From assembly GCF_910592395.1 (NCBI RefSeq), contig NC_088319.1, forward strand, positions 806,001-870,000: DNA of 64,000 nt, read 5' to 3'. The notes beneath the pieces were generated by a model. It searched no databases. It saw nothing but the letters and a program-made list of their open reading frames with translations, and was not told the DNA's origin. Shown here piece after piece: positions 1 through 11,275 of the stretch. The translations under genes were made by a program, and so were the position numbers. Position 1 is the stretch's first letter; each line of letters begins with the position of its first letter. Source of the DNA: Lineus longissimus (taxonomy: Eukaryota > Nemertea > Pilidiophora > Heteronemertea > Lineidae).

Positions 1-135
1 TAACCAATGCTCTTTCACAGTGTCAACTAAAGCTGGTCGAAGGCATCGGCTGCCGCGGCTGTGCAACATTACTGTTTGTGTACAATTACAGTTTAATGCC
101 AAGAGATCAGCCAGATATATCTCAAAACACTAAAC
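1..135 (+). repeat. Interspersed MITE-like repeat, family 1, copy 1 (cut by window edge)
   Basis: This stretch matches the 3' two-thirds of a repeat seen five more times in the window (691-880, 6349-6570, 11073-11275, 22310-22525, 36341-36578). Shared landmarks are a block reading 'accaatgctctttcac', a 'gtgtcaactaaagc' block and a 3' end near 'cagatatatct'. The left end lies outside the window. Confidence 0.6.
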
Positions 136-690
136 TTCGAGATTGGGTTTCAATATCAAAACTTTAAATAATAAACTCGAAACTCTTGGCGTTCGTGAAA
201 AACGCCCATTTTAGCTTTACCACTCTGAGGCAGGTCCCCGCACCAGTCCATAACGGCAGTGACCACGTGCAGGTGCCGCACGCCCCCCACGTGGCCTGGG
301 ACCGCATGGCGGAAGGATCGAGGGGATCTCGTCAATGGCCGCCATTCCGACACTTGGCCGAGGTCACTCAAGGGTTTCCGGGGACTGTGTGGGAATGCCC
401 AGTCCTTTTATCATCAATGGACCCTGATTTGACCCTACTGATTTGTTTGTAGACCTCCCTATAAAATGGGAAGGGATTTTACTGAAATTATTAGAAGATT
501 TGCTGATGAGCAAGCAGATTGACCACGATATGATATTTTTAGAATACGAGAAAACTTGGAGACATTCAAAATTCATACCTGTAATTAGATATCAATGACA
601 AAAAACGAAATTCTAAAACAGCCTTTTTGATCTTGAAACCTCAAAAATGCAAAGTTTATTTATTCCAAATTTAAAGTGTTTTTCATATCG

Positions 691-880
691 TGGCCAAAGG
701 TACAAATTTGAACTCAGGAATGTGACCACATCATATTTACCAAAAGATAATGGAGATTATACTTCGGGTAGGCCTATAACCAATGCTGAGAGTTACGATA
801 CTCTTTCACGGTCGGTGTCAACTAAAGCTGTCGAGGGCTGTGTAACTAGGTCAGCCAGGTAATATTGGCCAGATCTATCT
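691..880 (+). repeat. Interspersed MITE-like repeat, family 1, copy 2
   Basis: The copy starts with the terminal motif TGGCCAAAGGTAC and contains the shared internal blocks (accaatgctgagag, ctctttcacggt, gtgtcaactaaagc). It ends in 'ttggccagatctatct'. Orientation is the same as copy 1. Confidence 0.7.
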
Positions 881-2184
881 AAGAAACACATCACCAAGAG
901 CTTGATTGGTGACTAAGAAAACTTAAATTGTGGATACGCATAGCGAAATATCGAAACGCAGGTTATGAGCCAGATCAAACTAACTGGAGACCATTGTTTT
1001 TTTGTGTCAGTTGATATCGGGTTTTCATCTTGGACGAAAAACGTATTAAGGCCATGTTTTCTCACCCTATAAGTGAGGGGTTTTCACGCAGGGTCGTTAA
1101 TTATGCTAACTTTTACGACCCTGACAACTCCAGCACCGTGAGAATGACATAGGGCAGCAAATACTTCAAACCTCACACAAATTGCTTGAAAGATTACACC
1201 CATTTTCAACCCAAAGTTAAATAACCCCTTTTCTCATCATGACATTTTCTTTAATAGGGAAATATTTCATGATCGATTTCTCTTTAGCAGTTCATTTGCA
1301 GGTTAATTGCTTTGTTGAGATTGTCCTTTTATTACTCGTGAAGTTTTCTCTTCAAAAATGGTCAGCGCTGGATCAGATTTCTATCGACCAAAAAGGTCAT
1401 CGTAAACCTGCATCATCTCGTGTGCAGGGAATACGCACAGTATGAACCGCAATGTAACCATACCAGCTTATGGCCACTGGAGTCGAGGTGAAGTGGAACC
1501 TGTTGAGCCGGTTCGCAGACGACAACCTCGTTTTCGCACGCGCTGAATATAAACAAACTGTCGCCTGGAAAACGCGCGTATTAGGTCACATCTCGGGCGA
1601 AAAATAACAAAGGTTTTTCGGCTGGATGACTCATCTTCACATCTCAAGTCAATGGGTAGTGTCTTGTCCAGGAATTGTCATCAATAGGCCGGGATAGGGT
1701 TTTCAATTTGATAATTTTTCTGTTTGAATCGGGATATTTTTCAACCAGATTCCTTTGAGAATGTATGGATGTGACATTTTTAGACAACAAATGAACAATC
1801 CGATTTATTATGAGGACATCTGGATTTTGAATAAGTCGTTGTGAATTTGCGTGATTCCCACGCGAAGCCTATGACCTTGGTCACTTCCTGTGAAGGGTAA
1901 ATAACTGTACATCACATTTCTTTGAAGAATATATCAAACGTAATTGAAATTTGATTTGAATGATATTTGTGTCGCACGAATTGAATCTTAGGACAAGGAA
2001 AGTCATTTCACTTCTAACAATTGTGAGATCGGATTTTCTCGAAGTGAAGACATGGTCATTAGAATACCTGACCCATAATCAAAAAATATTCTAAAAACTA
2101 TGCCAAATTCAGCTACAAGGAAAGCATCAGAAAGGGTTGTTTCTCGTATCGAGCCATTAACCAATATCAAAAGCGTAATCGCCC

Positions 2185-2630
2185 CGGAGATCAAAATCCT
2201 AAACTCGGAGCATCCTCGGTTCCGAGCATCTCCTTTCCCCGAGGTCAGAACCCCTACACAAGCGAAGCGAAGGTTTGCGTTCGATTTAGCAATACTGGGC
2301 CTGTTGTTGACACTGATCTTGCTCCGTAATAGCTCTGCTAAAATAGCAAAGACAAGCGCAAGGCCTTCATATAATCATCCCAATCAAGACTTTCTATTGA
2401 TGTCAGCCTACTGAATTGTTTTAATGTAAAACTCCGACTAATATGTCCCCAAAGAGGCCCAGATCCAACATGTCAGTGAAATAACAACTGAATTGGGTAT
2501 TTGAAACCAGGGAGCAGGTTTAAGCCAAAACGTGGTTTCGGGGGATTCGGAACTCAGGACGCGGGATGCTCGGAACCTCATATCATGCTCTGAGTTTAGG
2601 ATTTTTGATTCTCCCCGTTGGTATTGATAC
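2185..2630. repeat. Foldback element with long imperfect inverted repeats
   Basis: The left arm near 2190-2230 has 'atcaaaatcctaaactc' followed by 'ggttccgagcatc'. The right arm near 2560-2620 carries the reverse complement ('gatgctcggaacc', then 'gagtttaggatttttgat'). This implies a hairpin-forming non-autonomous DNA element of about 440 bp. The 104-aa open frame at 2100-2414 overlaps an arm and is not taken as a gene. Confidence 0.55.
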
Positions 2631-4569
2631 CATAGTTGAAAACGATTTTCAGAAAAAGGTCATTCTATACTGTTTCATGCTAGACTGGCACAAGATGTCT
2701 CAATTCTCCACATGTCTGATTTCTTCCGTCATGGCTCTTTGATTTGACTAATTTTAGAAATTATACATCATCGGGTCAAAACCAAAAATTCTGACTGCAT
2801 CTCACTTTTCTGGCGTTTTCCTCGACTTTCGATACTAATCGGGTTGTGTGGGGCATTAAAGGCCCTGCCCAACAATATTTTCGACCCAATGTTTCAGTAA
2901 CTGTGATGTGGTTTACAACACAAGTTGTCCTTTTCCCAATTTTTCGATCAGTATCAGAGCCACGGGAATATATTTGCAAACATTTTTATCTGAGAGGTTG
3001 GATTCTTAAGTGTTCCTTCTAGACCCTGAATGCCAAGGGGTTAATTCCCAGGGTTTATTTACTCAACAATTCAGACAAGAAAATAAATCAAAATGACCGT
3101 GTCACGACGTCTCAGCCTCCAGCCATTCTCAATCTCAGTAACACCTCTTTAAACCCTAAATAGCCTATTCGGAAACAGGCATTTTAGCCGCAATTTACTC
3201 TTGTTATTTTGCCGCGGCCATTACGGTTGTGTGCCTCGGTGTGTCTACCAGCGTGGGAAGATTCCACCCGTGCCGGAATGCCGTCACGGTCTTCGCCCGC
3301 GGGTATACGATTGCGCCCGTGCGAGGCCGCCAGAACAATGGGATGATACAGCCAACAAAGAATCAGTTGCTGGAGAATTGTCACCGTATCTGTCTAAATT
3401 GTCAAATCTCTGTCCTTTGTCAAGTGTCTCGATCCTTCTTCCTATTCTTCAAGTATCTTTTGGTCAGATTGTCCAGCTTTTGCGGATTGTCCTCAAAACT
3501 TTAATAGGCTGCAGCGGCGATTGTCCAAGATGCGCCGAAATGGCTCGCATTTTCTAAATGAACATCTCGGTAACTGAAAGCCGCTACTTTCACGATTGTC
3601 CTCAGTGTCAGGTGTTTGAGAAATATGGCTGGGTGAATTTCCACGTCTGAATAATTTCGTCAGACTTTAAAAATTACGTTTCTGAATGCATCCATCTCCA
3701 AAGAGCTAGATTTCCAATGACAAAGGTCTATGGGTACGCAAGACAAAGTTACAGAGACATGTTTTATCATGGTCCATGTCTTCAGGTGAAAGGGAATAAA
3801 CAATGGCGTGTTTTTGGTTGCGAATACATTTTTTGCCAGTGCTAAATTGAGCAAGAACACTGGATTACAATATACACATTATACATTACACATCAATGAG
3901 TTGTAAATGTGGTCATTAACACTTATGATATTTTCTCGGATCCGCTGGTAAAGGTTCCAGTACTGGTAATCAGAAGATTAACTTTATAAAGTCACCCGAG
4001 TTTAGATGGTGTTCATAATCTGATATTAACTACAGTAGAGGTTATCATCCGAACCCTATGTAACATTTTTGGTCTCGGATTTTGTTTTTTGCCCGTCTTT
4101 CAAGTCTTTACTCGAACAAATAGATCACTACACACGTTAGAATGTTAGCAAGAAATGCGCGAAGTCATGTGACGGACAGTCTGGGGTCCGGGTTCAACAG
4201 GCAGCTGGTTGCAACTTGCTGCGCCCCCTGTGCTAAAACGGTGGAACTACGTCTCCCAATGGATGCGACATTGTCTCGTGATGAAATAATTTTATTGCTG
4301 CGACTGTGACGTAGCCACCACACCATGACGACTGTAATTAGAACACGCTTGGCGATCAGCTAAATCACAATCAATCGTGATGTCATTGCCATGGCGACGT
4401 CGCACCTCGCAGAGACAGAAATCGCTTTTTTTAGGAGTGCTTAAGTATGCGATGCCTCAATCGCTATTAACATTTCCGCAAGGTTCCTGATATTATGGAA
4501 ACGCTTTATAACGATTATGGGTAGCCGGAAATTGACAAAAGAGAATAGCAATTGACAATAGGGAGCCGG

Positions 4570-4627
4570 GGTGGATTAACGGCTTGGACTCTCGACTGGC
4601 GGTCAAGAGGTCCCTGATTCGAACCCA
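4570..4627 (+). repeat. tRNA-like sequence, probable SINE head relic
   Basis: A pol III A-box-like block (TGGATTAACGG) is followed about 45 bases later by a B-box-like block (GATTCGAACCC). The flanks do not form a convincing acceptor stem, so this is read as a decayed tRNA-derived SINE rather than a tRNA gene. Confidence 0.4.
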
Positions 4628-6348
4628 ACAATGGCGGCGTGAGACCAGAGGCAGGTCTATTTCTATTTTCATTGTCCACGACAGAAATTTATCGCGGCAC
4701 GTTCGATTTCTCCTCGGAATGAACTGTTGAATCCGGTGGGACAGAAACTGCTATGAACTGTAGATTAGAATAAGCTTCGGATTGTAAACAAAGTCCTCGT
4801 ATGGATCACGCTACAGTTTAAATGACGTATTGTATGCTACGATTTCTCCCGTAAACTGCAACAGCCCAAACACTGAACTGGCGATGCATCATCTGTTAGA
4901 AAACCTAAACACTTCTTCTTGGCAAATCCTCGCCGCAGTGAGGAAGCTGTCAGTAAGATCTACGGTTCGTACAACGGCCTTATTAGTGAAAGTTGTCTTC
5001 AGTTTGAGGCTGGGATCGCTTGATTGGCCATGACTCAGAGAGGTTAGCGAGGCTCGGAGAGGTTGCCGCTGGTTCCACAGGGTGGGCACTGACAACCCAT
5101 GCAGAGTACTGGTTACATTTTGCCCGCATCCACCTATTAACGACTGAGTCAACTTACACAAATCAGTTGATCACAATAATTTGCATATTTCAGTGGTAAC
5201 AGCTTGCAAGAAGCAGCTAAATCAATAGATTATTGACCGACAGGCCTGCCAAGTCATGTATAGGCCTGTGGATGAACGACAGTTACAACACATGGCATGA
5301 GTGGCTTGGTAGAGCTGTCAGGGTTGGACGTTATAGAAAAAAGAATTGACTCGGTTTTCACTGGTGTAGATGATCGAAAGAGGATAGTCGCATCCATTTT
5401 GAGGATTTGATCCTTTTATTTGGACTACACTTGTATCAAAAATAGTCTGAGGTCCTGGAACGATAATCTTCGTGGAGTTGGAAGGTAGGTTTCTGAACAT
5501 AAGTACACAAATCATTTTCAGCGTATCTTTCAAGTTTGAAACTGACGGACAATGGCCAGGGAAGCTCATGTATTGACGGCAAACTGCAAATCGCGTCTCT
5601 CAATTTCATGTAGAATTGCCGTATTTCTCGAATGACCTGCGATTTTGAAACCGTACTTTTACTTGATGCTTCGATGATATTGTAGATAAATATCAATGGT
5701 GATTTTGTGTTCGTAGCTATGCTCGTAGGCTAAAACAAAGGAGTTTGCTTCAGATACACGCTTTGGCATCTGACCTATACATTGTAATGTACATCACCCC
5801 ACGTGGTATTGACAGTGTCACACTGTCAGTCTCGTCTTGAAAACATAAATTTTGGCTTCACTGAAGGAATCATTCTGCTCTGACAATGCTGAACCCCCAA
5901 AATCCGGTTAGTTGTTGAAGCAGGGATTGATAAAAACCAAACTTTAAAAAAATCCGACCAGTAGTTCACCCTCCAGAGCCCTAATGGTTGCGGACATAAC
6001 ATTTACCAATGGATTAAAAGTCAATTCATTGTTCAGCAATCGAAGTGGCTGACAGCTGTTCCTACATCCTGAAGTACCAATATCAACACTGGCCTACAAT
6101 CACACCACTGCGCATGTATATAATGAATAAAGTACATGTAATTGTAACCACTCCATTTTGTCAAAGTGATATTTAGTCAATATCCCTTTCATTTTAGGAG
6201 AGAATGTACATGTACATCACATGATAATGACTTGCATTGTCCCTTCAGGTGCTGTGGCTTACGGAGATTCGGCGTGCCAGGCTCGCTCTGACACCGTGCA
6301 GCACATTAGTTTCAAACAGAAGTTTACAATTGAAAGTGTATGTCGTTC

Positions 6349-6570
6349 TGGCCAAAGGTAGTCGAACTCAGGGATGTGAACAGATCACATTAAAAGATAG
6401 TGTTGCACAAGGCTAGGTTAACCTAAGGATAGGCCTCACCAATGCTCTTTCACGGTGTCAACTAAAGCCGGTAACTATGACACCAGCTGCCCAGGGCTGT
6501 TTATATTTTGTGATCACACTATTTATATTTTGTGATCACACTATTACAGTTTAGTGAGATCTATCTGAAA
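6349..6570 (+). repeat. Interspersed MITE-like repeat, family 1, copy 3
   Basis: The copy starts at TGGCCAAAGGTA and contains the family blocks (gaactcagg, ccaatgctctttcac, gtgtcaactaaagccgg). It ends near 'gatctatctgaaaaacac'. It lies just upstream of the transporter's 5' UTR exon. A short direct repeat, 'tatttatattttgtgatcacact', is duplicated inside it. Confidence 0.65.
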
Positions 6571-6635
6571 AACACTTAAGCATGTGTTTGATATCTATTT
6601 TTTTACGTTTTCAGGATCACAGCCCATAATCAAAG

Positions 6636-9600
6636 ATGACGTCTAAATCAGGGGAACACACGAAATGTAGTGCCTTCTGCGAGGCCCTCTGGCACAAGGT
6701 TACTCGAACCAAAACTCTCGGGTCGGACCTCATGACAACACCCCTGAAACGATGCCTCACCACGCTGGAGGTGACATTCTTCGGAATAGGGCAGATGGCG
6801 GGAGCTGGGATATACGTCTTGACTGGTGCGGTAGCGAAACAAAAGGGCGGCCCTGCGACACCTCTCTGCTACCTCATAGCAGGTTTGGTGTCCTTTTTGT
6901 CGGCGCTGTGCTACGCGGAATTCGGCGCAAGGGTACCTAAAGCAGGATCGTCCTACACGTACGCTTACGTCACTGTCGGCGAACTTTTAGCATTCATCAT
7001 TGGTTGGAATATTCTTCTCGAACATTGCATCACTACCGCTGCAACTGCGCGTGCGTGGAGTGGTTCCATGGACACCTTATTAAATGGTGCCATGAGTAAT
7101 GGCACCATGGACGCGGTCGGGAGAATAAATGTTCCAGGGTTTGCAAAATATCCCGATTTCGTTGCGACGGGGTTGATCATTCTGTTGGCAGTTCTAGTCA
7201 TCTTGGGAGCCAAGGAATCGGTGACCTTCAGTGTGGTGATCGCCATTTTGAATATTGCTATCAGCGTAATCATCATAGGAGCGGGTATGTCCCGGGCTAA
7301 CATTGCTAACTGGGAAAACAAGGACCATGGCGGCTTCCTGCCCTTTGGAACCGGTGGCCTTCTAGGGGGCGCGGCGATGTCAGTTTATGCTTACACCGGA
7401 TATGACGCAATATGCATCGCAGGCGAGGAGACAAAAAATCCTGCAAAATCTATGCCGATTGCAAATGGCGTCGCGATGTCTTCAGTAATGGTGTTGTACA
7501 TTTTGCTCGCGTCGACTCTGACTCTCATGATACCATATTATCAAGTTGACCCTGACGCGGCTTTCACAGTCGCCTTCAAGGCTCTGGGAATGCCATGGGC
7601 GGAGATTCTGGTGACTGTTGGTGCCCTGGTCGCTATTACCGGGACCTGCCTCGGAAACATGTTCTCAACCTCCCGCTCCGCCTACGCGATGGCCAGAGAC
7701 GGAATCCTCTTTGAGATAGTTTCATACGTCCACCCGAAGACCAAGACACCAATCGTTGCAATAATCGCCTTTGCTGTGATCGCAGGGACTTTAGCTATGG
7801 TCTTGGACGTTGGCCACTTGGCAGAGTTCGTCTCAATCGGGACCCTTGTGGCGGTGTCTGTGGTTTCCGCGTGTGTGATCGTACTACGCTACCAGACTCT
7901 CGAACAGTGCCAATTCGAATTGAAAGTGAAAGCAAAGCCACATGAACCAGGAGACGAAAGTCAACAGCTTGTTGACGAGGAAGCAAAGTTTAAGAACTTA
8001 GGAGAGCTGAAACCACGCTTTCGGAATGTTCCGATTCTGCGTGACTTGAAGCCAGGCAAAGGGCCGGTCATTGCCACGGGTGTTATGATGGCCTTCATGG
8101 CGGCGTTCGCTCTGGCCTCCTCCTTCGCGGTGAGGAATGCCGCTCATGTTGCCTGGTGGTCATACATCATCATGATACTCAGCGGCGTGGGACTTGCTAG
8201 TAGCTTTGCCGTGATCTGCATGCATAAACAGAACCATTACTTCCAGACATTTCAGGTAGGAATCTACCAAAAGACATGGGTCCACTTTAACAAAAAACAC
8301 CAGCTGTTTTATTGTGGCGTAACAAAGCTTGGGGTTTAACAAAGCATAGTCAGTCACAATCATATCATTACACAAGCCCATTCATTTCCCAGTTGTTCTT
8401 CTTCTCCGATAGCAGATTTGCTAAGAGGCAGCAGGCGGAAAACTAAAGCCAGCTTGACGCCAGCATTTTAGTGAAGAGCAATTTTGTACAATCGATCCTA
8501 CCGTGCTTTCTGCTGAAATGCTTCATGGTACGCTTCCCTTTTGGTTTCGTACCTTTTGGTTATTAGAATTCACCCAGTGGTGAGGTTTGGGAATGTTGAT
8601 GTTCCACTTTTTGCTATTCACAATGGCGGGAAATTTGAATAAAACCAGATATACTCTGGAACCAGACGCAGTTTTCTCGGGGTTTCGACGGAGGCTGAAA
8701 TTGTCAGTCCTCGTGGAATGAGACAGTTGCCGGGATTATTCTAATGCTCGATGGAAAAATAATCAATTATCGTATTTCTGTTACTGCAACAGAACTTTGT
8801 TCGTCAGCATAGAATATCATACTAGCATAAACACTCAAACCAGTTTGATATTAAACAATATTGTGCTTGCATAAAAGGTCATCAATTGACAAAATAAGTG
8901 TCATTGTTCAAAGCATTTGTAGTTTAATGCGATCAAACTACGTCATCACTGATCGGGGATTGTAAATTTTAACTTGCCTCTACGACATCAAACAAAGCTT
9001 CCTCTATTCCTTTTCAATTGAGAACTTCTGTGTGTTATTATTTATTCGATATGACACATACCATCTATTTTTCTTCAGATGCCCCTGGTACCCTTTCTGC
9101 CATCCCTGAGTATGTTACTGAACATCGGCCTGCTGATGCAGATGTCATGGCTAGCGTGGGTTAGATTCCTCATCTGGATGCTTATTGGTAAGTTTCCAGG
9201 AGCTTTGATCAAGCTCCTGGAAAAAGAGCAGTTTTTCTGGTTTTCACCTACTCAACAAAATATGTTTTCTGAAAAACTCCAATCAGACGATACTGTATGT
9301 CGTAGATTACCGGTCCCCTATGGTTTATTTGACCAGCGCTGTTGTGCCCGGCCTTTGCTAGGTAACCATAGTGTCCATATTGTTGTTTAGGCCTCGGCCA
9401 ATCTGGGCCGTGCTTTGTTTAGGCCTCGGCCAATCTGGGCCGTGCTTTGTATGTTCTTGGTTACATATTCCATGAGCACAATTAACTCGGGGCATTTGCC
9501 ACTACTCTGTTGGAACAGGAACCTCGTCTTTTCGTCCCTTTTATTTTACTTTGATTTATCACGATGTGGAATCCGTGAAACTGTATGCCTGATGAACGGG

Positions 9601-10520
9601 TTTCGGTATTAGTAATTGACTTTTTCTTTTTTTGGAATTTTCTATTCCATCTGAAGTTCTTAGGAGCAAAGATACCTTGGTTGATATTGATAGACATTAT
9701 TTGCTTTGCCTGTATATTTATATACCATTATGAAAATTAACGCATCTGAAAAATGTAGCAGATATGGTATTGGTAACTCGTTCTGCCAATAGAGTTCATT
9801 CGCACATGATGGCCAGAGACCTCTATTAAAACCTGTGTACATTACGTGCACATTGCTGTGCATAAGTTTTGGTAAAAAAAGTACACATTGGACCAATCAA
9901 TCTGCACAAAATTTTATACATGTCAAGAAGAACCCTTTGCCAATAGCATAATAAAGTTTAAAAACATTCCAATACCGATTGCCTGAGAAAAAGCGATTTC
10001 CGTACACCATATCCATCAAAACGTCACTGGCGCATTGATATGGCCCTGTCAAAATACAAGTTCTAAACTGACCAGTGAGACCACATTTTCTTGAATATAT
10101 AATCAAAAAGCATATTTCTGTGATGGCCTGACTCTGTAGATTAAGAATCAACCACAGTTTGAGAATTAATTCCTCTTTGGTCCATCCCAGCCATGTATTT
10201 ACCACAACTTGACATTTTGATAAGCTCTGTGCCACATTTCCGGTCGTGGATGAATACATGTCTCTGCCCTGATTATGTATTTATGGTAGAACCTTGAATT
10301 TTACCTTTCAGGATTCCTCATATATTTCGGTTATGGTATCCGACATAGCAAGGAGAACATTAGCTCGGACGATCAGCCAATGGGGCCGACCAGCATGGAG
10401 GGGTCGTACCAAGCCGTGGAATCATCTGGTGATGGCACCCCCTCCCGGCCAGATGCGGAAACTAAAGATGAAGGATCAACTGAAGAAAAGCATAATGGAA
10501 ATGCGAAGAAGACAGAATAA
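6636..10520 (+). CDS. SLC7A: Cationic amino-acid transporter (SLC7 CAT subfamily), three exons
   Basis: Coding exons are 6636-8255, 9079-9187 and 10312-10520. They join in phase 0 and phase 1 with GT-AG borders and give 645 aa, normal for the CAT group of amino-acid permeases (about 14 membrane helices, plasma-membrane uptake of arginine/lysine). The family signature is clear: a GAGIYVLTG block near residues 57-64, CYAEFGARVPKAGS near 92-105 and IGWNILLEH near 122-130. Exon 2 encodes the VPFLP...MQMSWLAWVRF helices, and exon 3 continues GFLIYFGYGI into a hydrophilic tail ending in KKTE. The start is the first ATG after a 5' UTR splice acceptor (exon begins 6615). A polyadenylation signal AATAAA is at 10780. 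Substrate is inferred from family, not shown. Confidence 0.93.
8256..9078 (+). other. Transporter intron 1
   Basis: GT-AG intron (donor gtaggaatc, acceptor ttcttcag). I see no feature inside it. Confidence 0.8.
9384..9447. repeat. 32-bp direct tandem duplication in transporter intron 2
   Basis: Two adjacent identical 32-bp units, each containing 'taggcctcggccaatctggg', lie inside the intron 9188-10311. No other feature is seen in that intron. Confidence 0.85.
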
Positions 10521-10651
10521 TGCAACATTAGAATGGCAAAAACAAATTGGAGTGCATAAAGGCCGTGTAGCAGCAGGGAATTCCAGGGGGGAGTGCTTTC
10601 CCCCTTTATTATGAATTTGATTTATAGTAGACTCCATGGTTTACTTTTCAG

Positions 10652-10695
10652 ATTCCTCATCTATTTTGGCTACGGAATCCCACTCCGGAGGTAGA
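10652..10695 (+). pseudogene. Degenerate duplicate of the transporter's last exon
   Basis: After a good acceptor (acttttcag) the sequence repeats the start of the real last exon and could encode FLIYFGYGIP. However, one G is missing compared with the functional exon at 10312 (cag|gattcc against cag|attcc). Splicing from exon 2 would therefore give a different reading frame. It lies in the 3' UTR of the main model. It may be a dead duplicate, or an alternative terminal exon giving a frameshifted tail. Confidence 0.6.
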
Positions 10696-11072
10696 TTCGC
10701 TATTATCAAAGTTTTGTTTTTATTCCTGTCCAGCTGAAAAACAAAATATGTTTCGCAAAATTCCCACCCAGAAAGGGTCAATAAATTGTTGGTGTAGAAA
10801 GGATTTCGCGCCGATTTCGCGCGCTACTTCAATGATATGACTGATGACGTCACCGTGCTTTAGAAATAGAACCACTATGACGTCAAATATCGTAACGTGC
10901 ATAGATTAGTCCGTCTTCATTTCGTTTCTGCTTGTTACATTATAATTACCATAATCAGATATTAACACTCTTCACCCTGCCCATCAGTCAGGGGCATATT
11001 TGCGGTGGGGAGCAACATAAAATTTGTCTAAAAGGCTTTGTGTACCTCAAAATCAAAATTATTTATTATTGT

Positions 11073-11275
11073 TTTTCAAATAGATCTGGCCAAAGGCACT
11101 TGGCTGACCTCTTTTCAGTGAACTGAATACTGTGATCACAAATACGGTGTAGTAATGTTACACAGCCCTGGGCAGCCGGCTTTGGTTGATACAAGCTATA
11201 CTTTCTTCAGCATTGGTAAGGCCTACCCTGATAAAGATATATTAGATAATCTAGTGTTGTGTCACACCATTAAAT
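11073..11275 (-). repeat. Interspersed MITE-like repeat, family 1, copy 4
   Basis: Reverse-orientation copy. It begins 'agatctggccaaaggcac', carries 'gttacacagccctgggcag' and ends near 'tgttgtgtcacacc', matching the reverse complements of the other copies. Confidence 0.65.

Larger units (their letters stand above)
136..6614. other. Gene-poor region with repeats
   Basis: I found no supportable gene here. The open frames are short, overlap on both strands and resemble no family I know. The region holds two family-1 MITE copies (691-880 and 6349-6570), a foldback element (about 2185-2630) and a tRNA-like SINE relic (4570-4627). The last bases before 6615 form a splice acceptor for the transporter's 5' UTR, so an upstream non-coding first exon of that gene may lie in this stretch. 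Confidence 0.5.

Noticed and set aside
2100-2414. 104-aa plus-strand protein
   Set aside because: Lies across the arm of a foldback element and has no recognisable features.
3184-3557. Overlapping 66-118 aa frames on both strands
   Set aside because: Composition-driven; no homology, splice or start context support.
5318-5696. Two adjacent minus-strand frames of 83 and 86 aa that look weakly protein-like
   Set aside because: They overlap in different frames and I could not connect them to any family or splice model.
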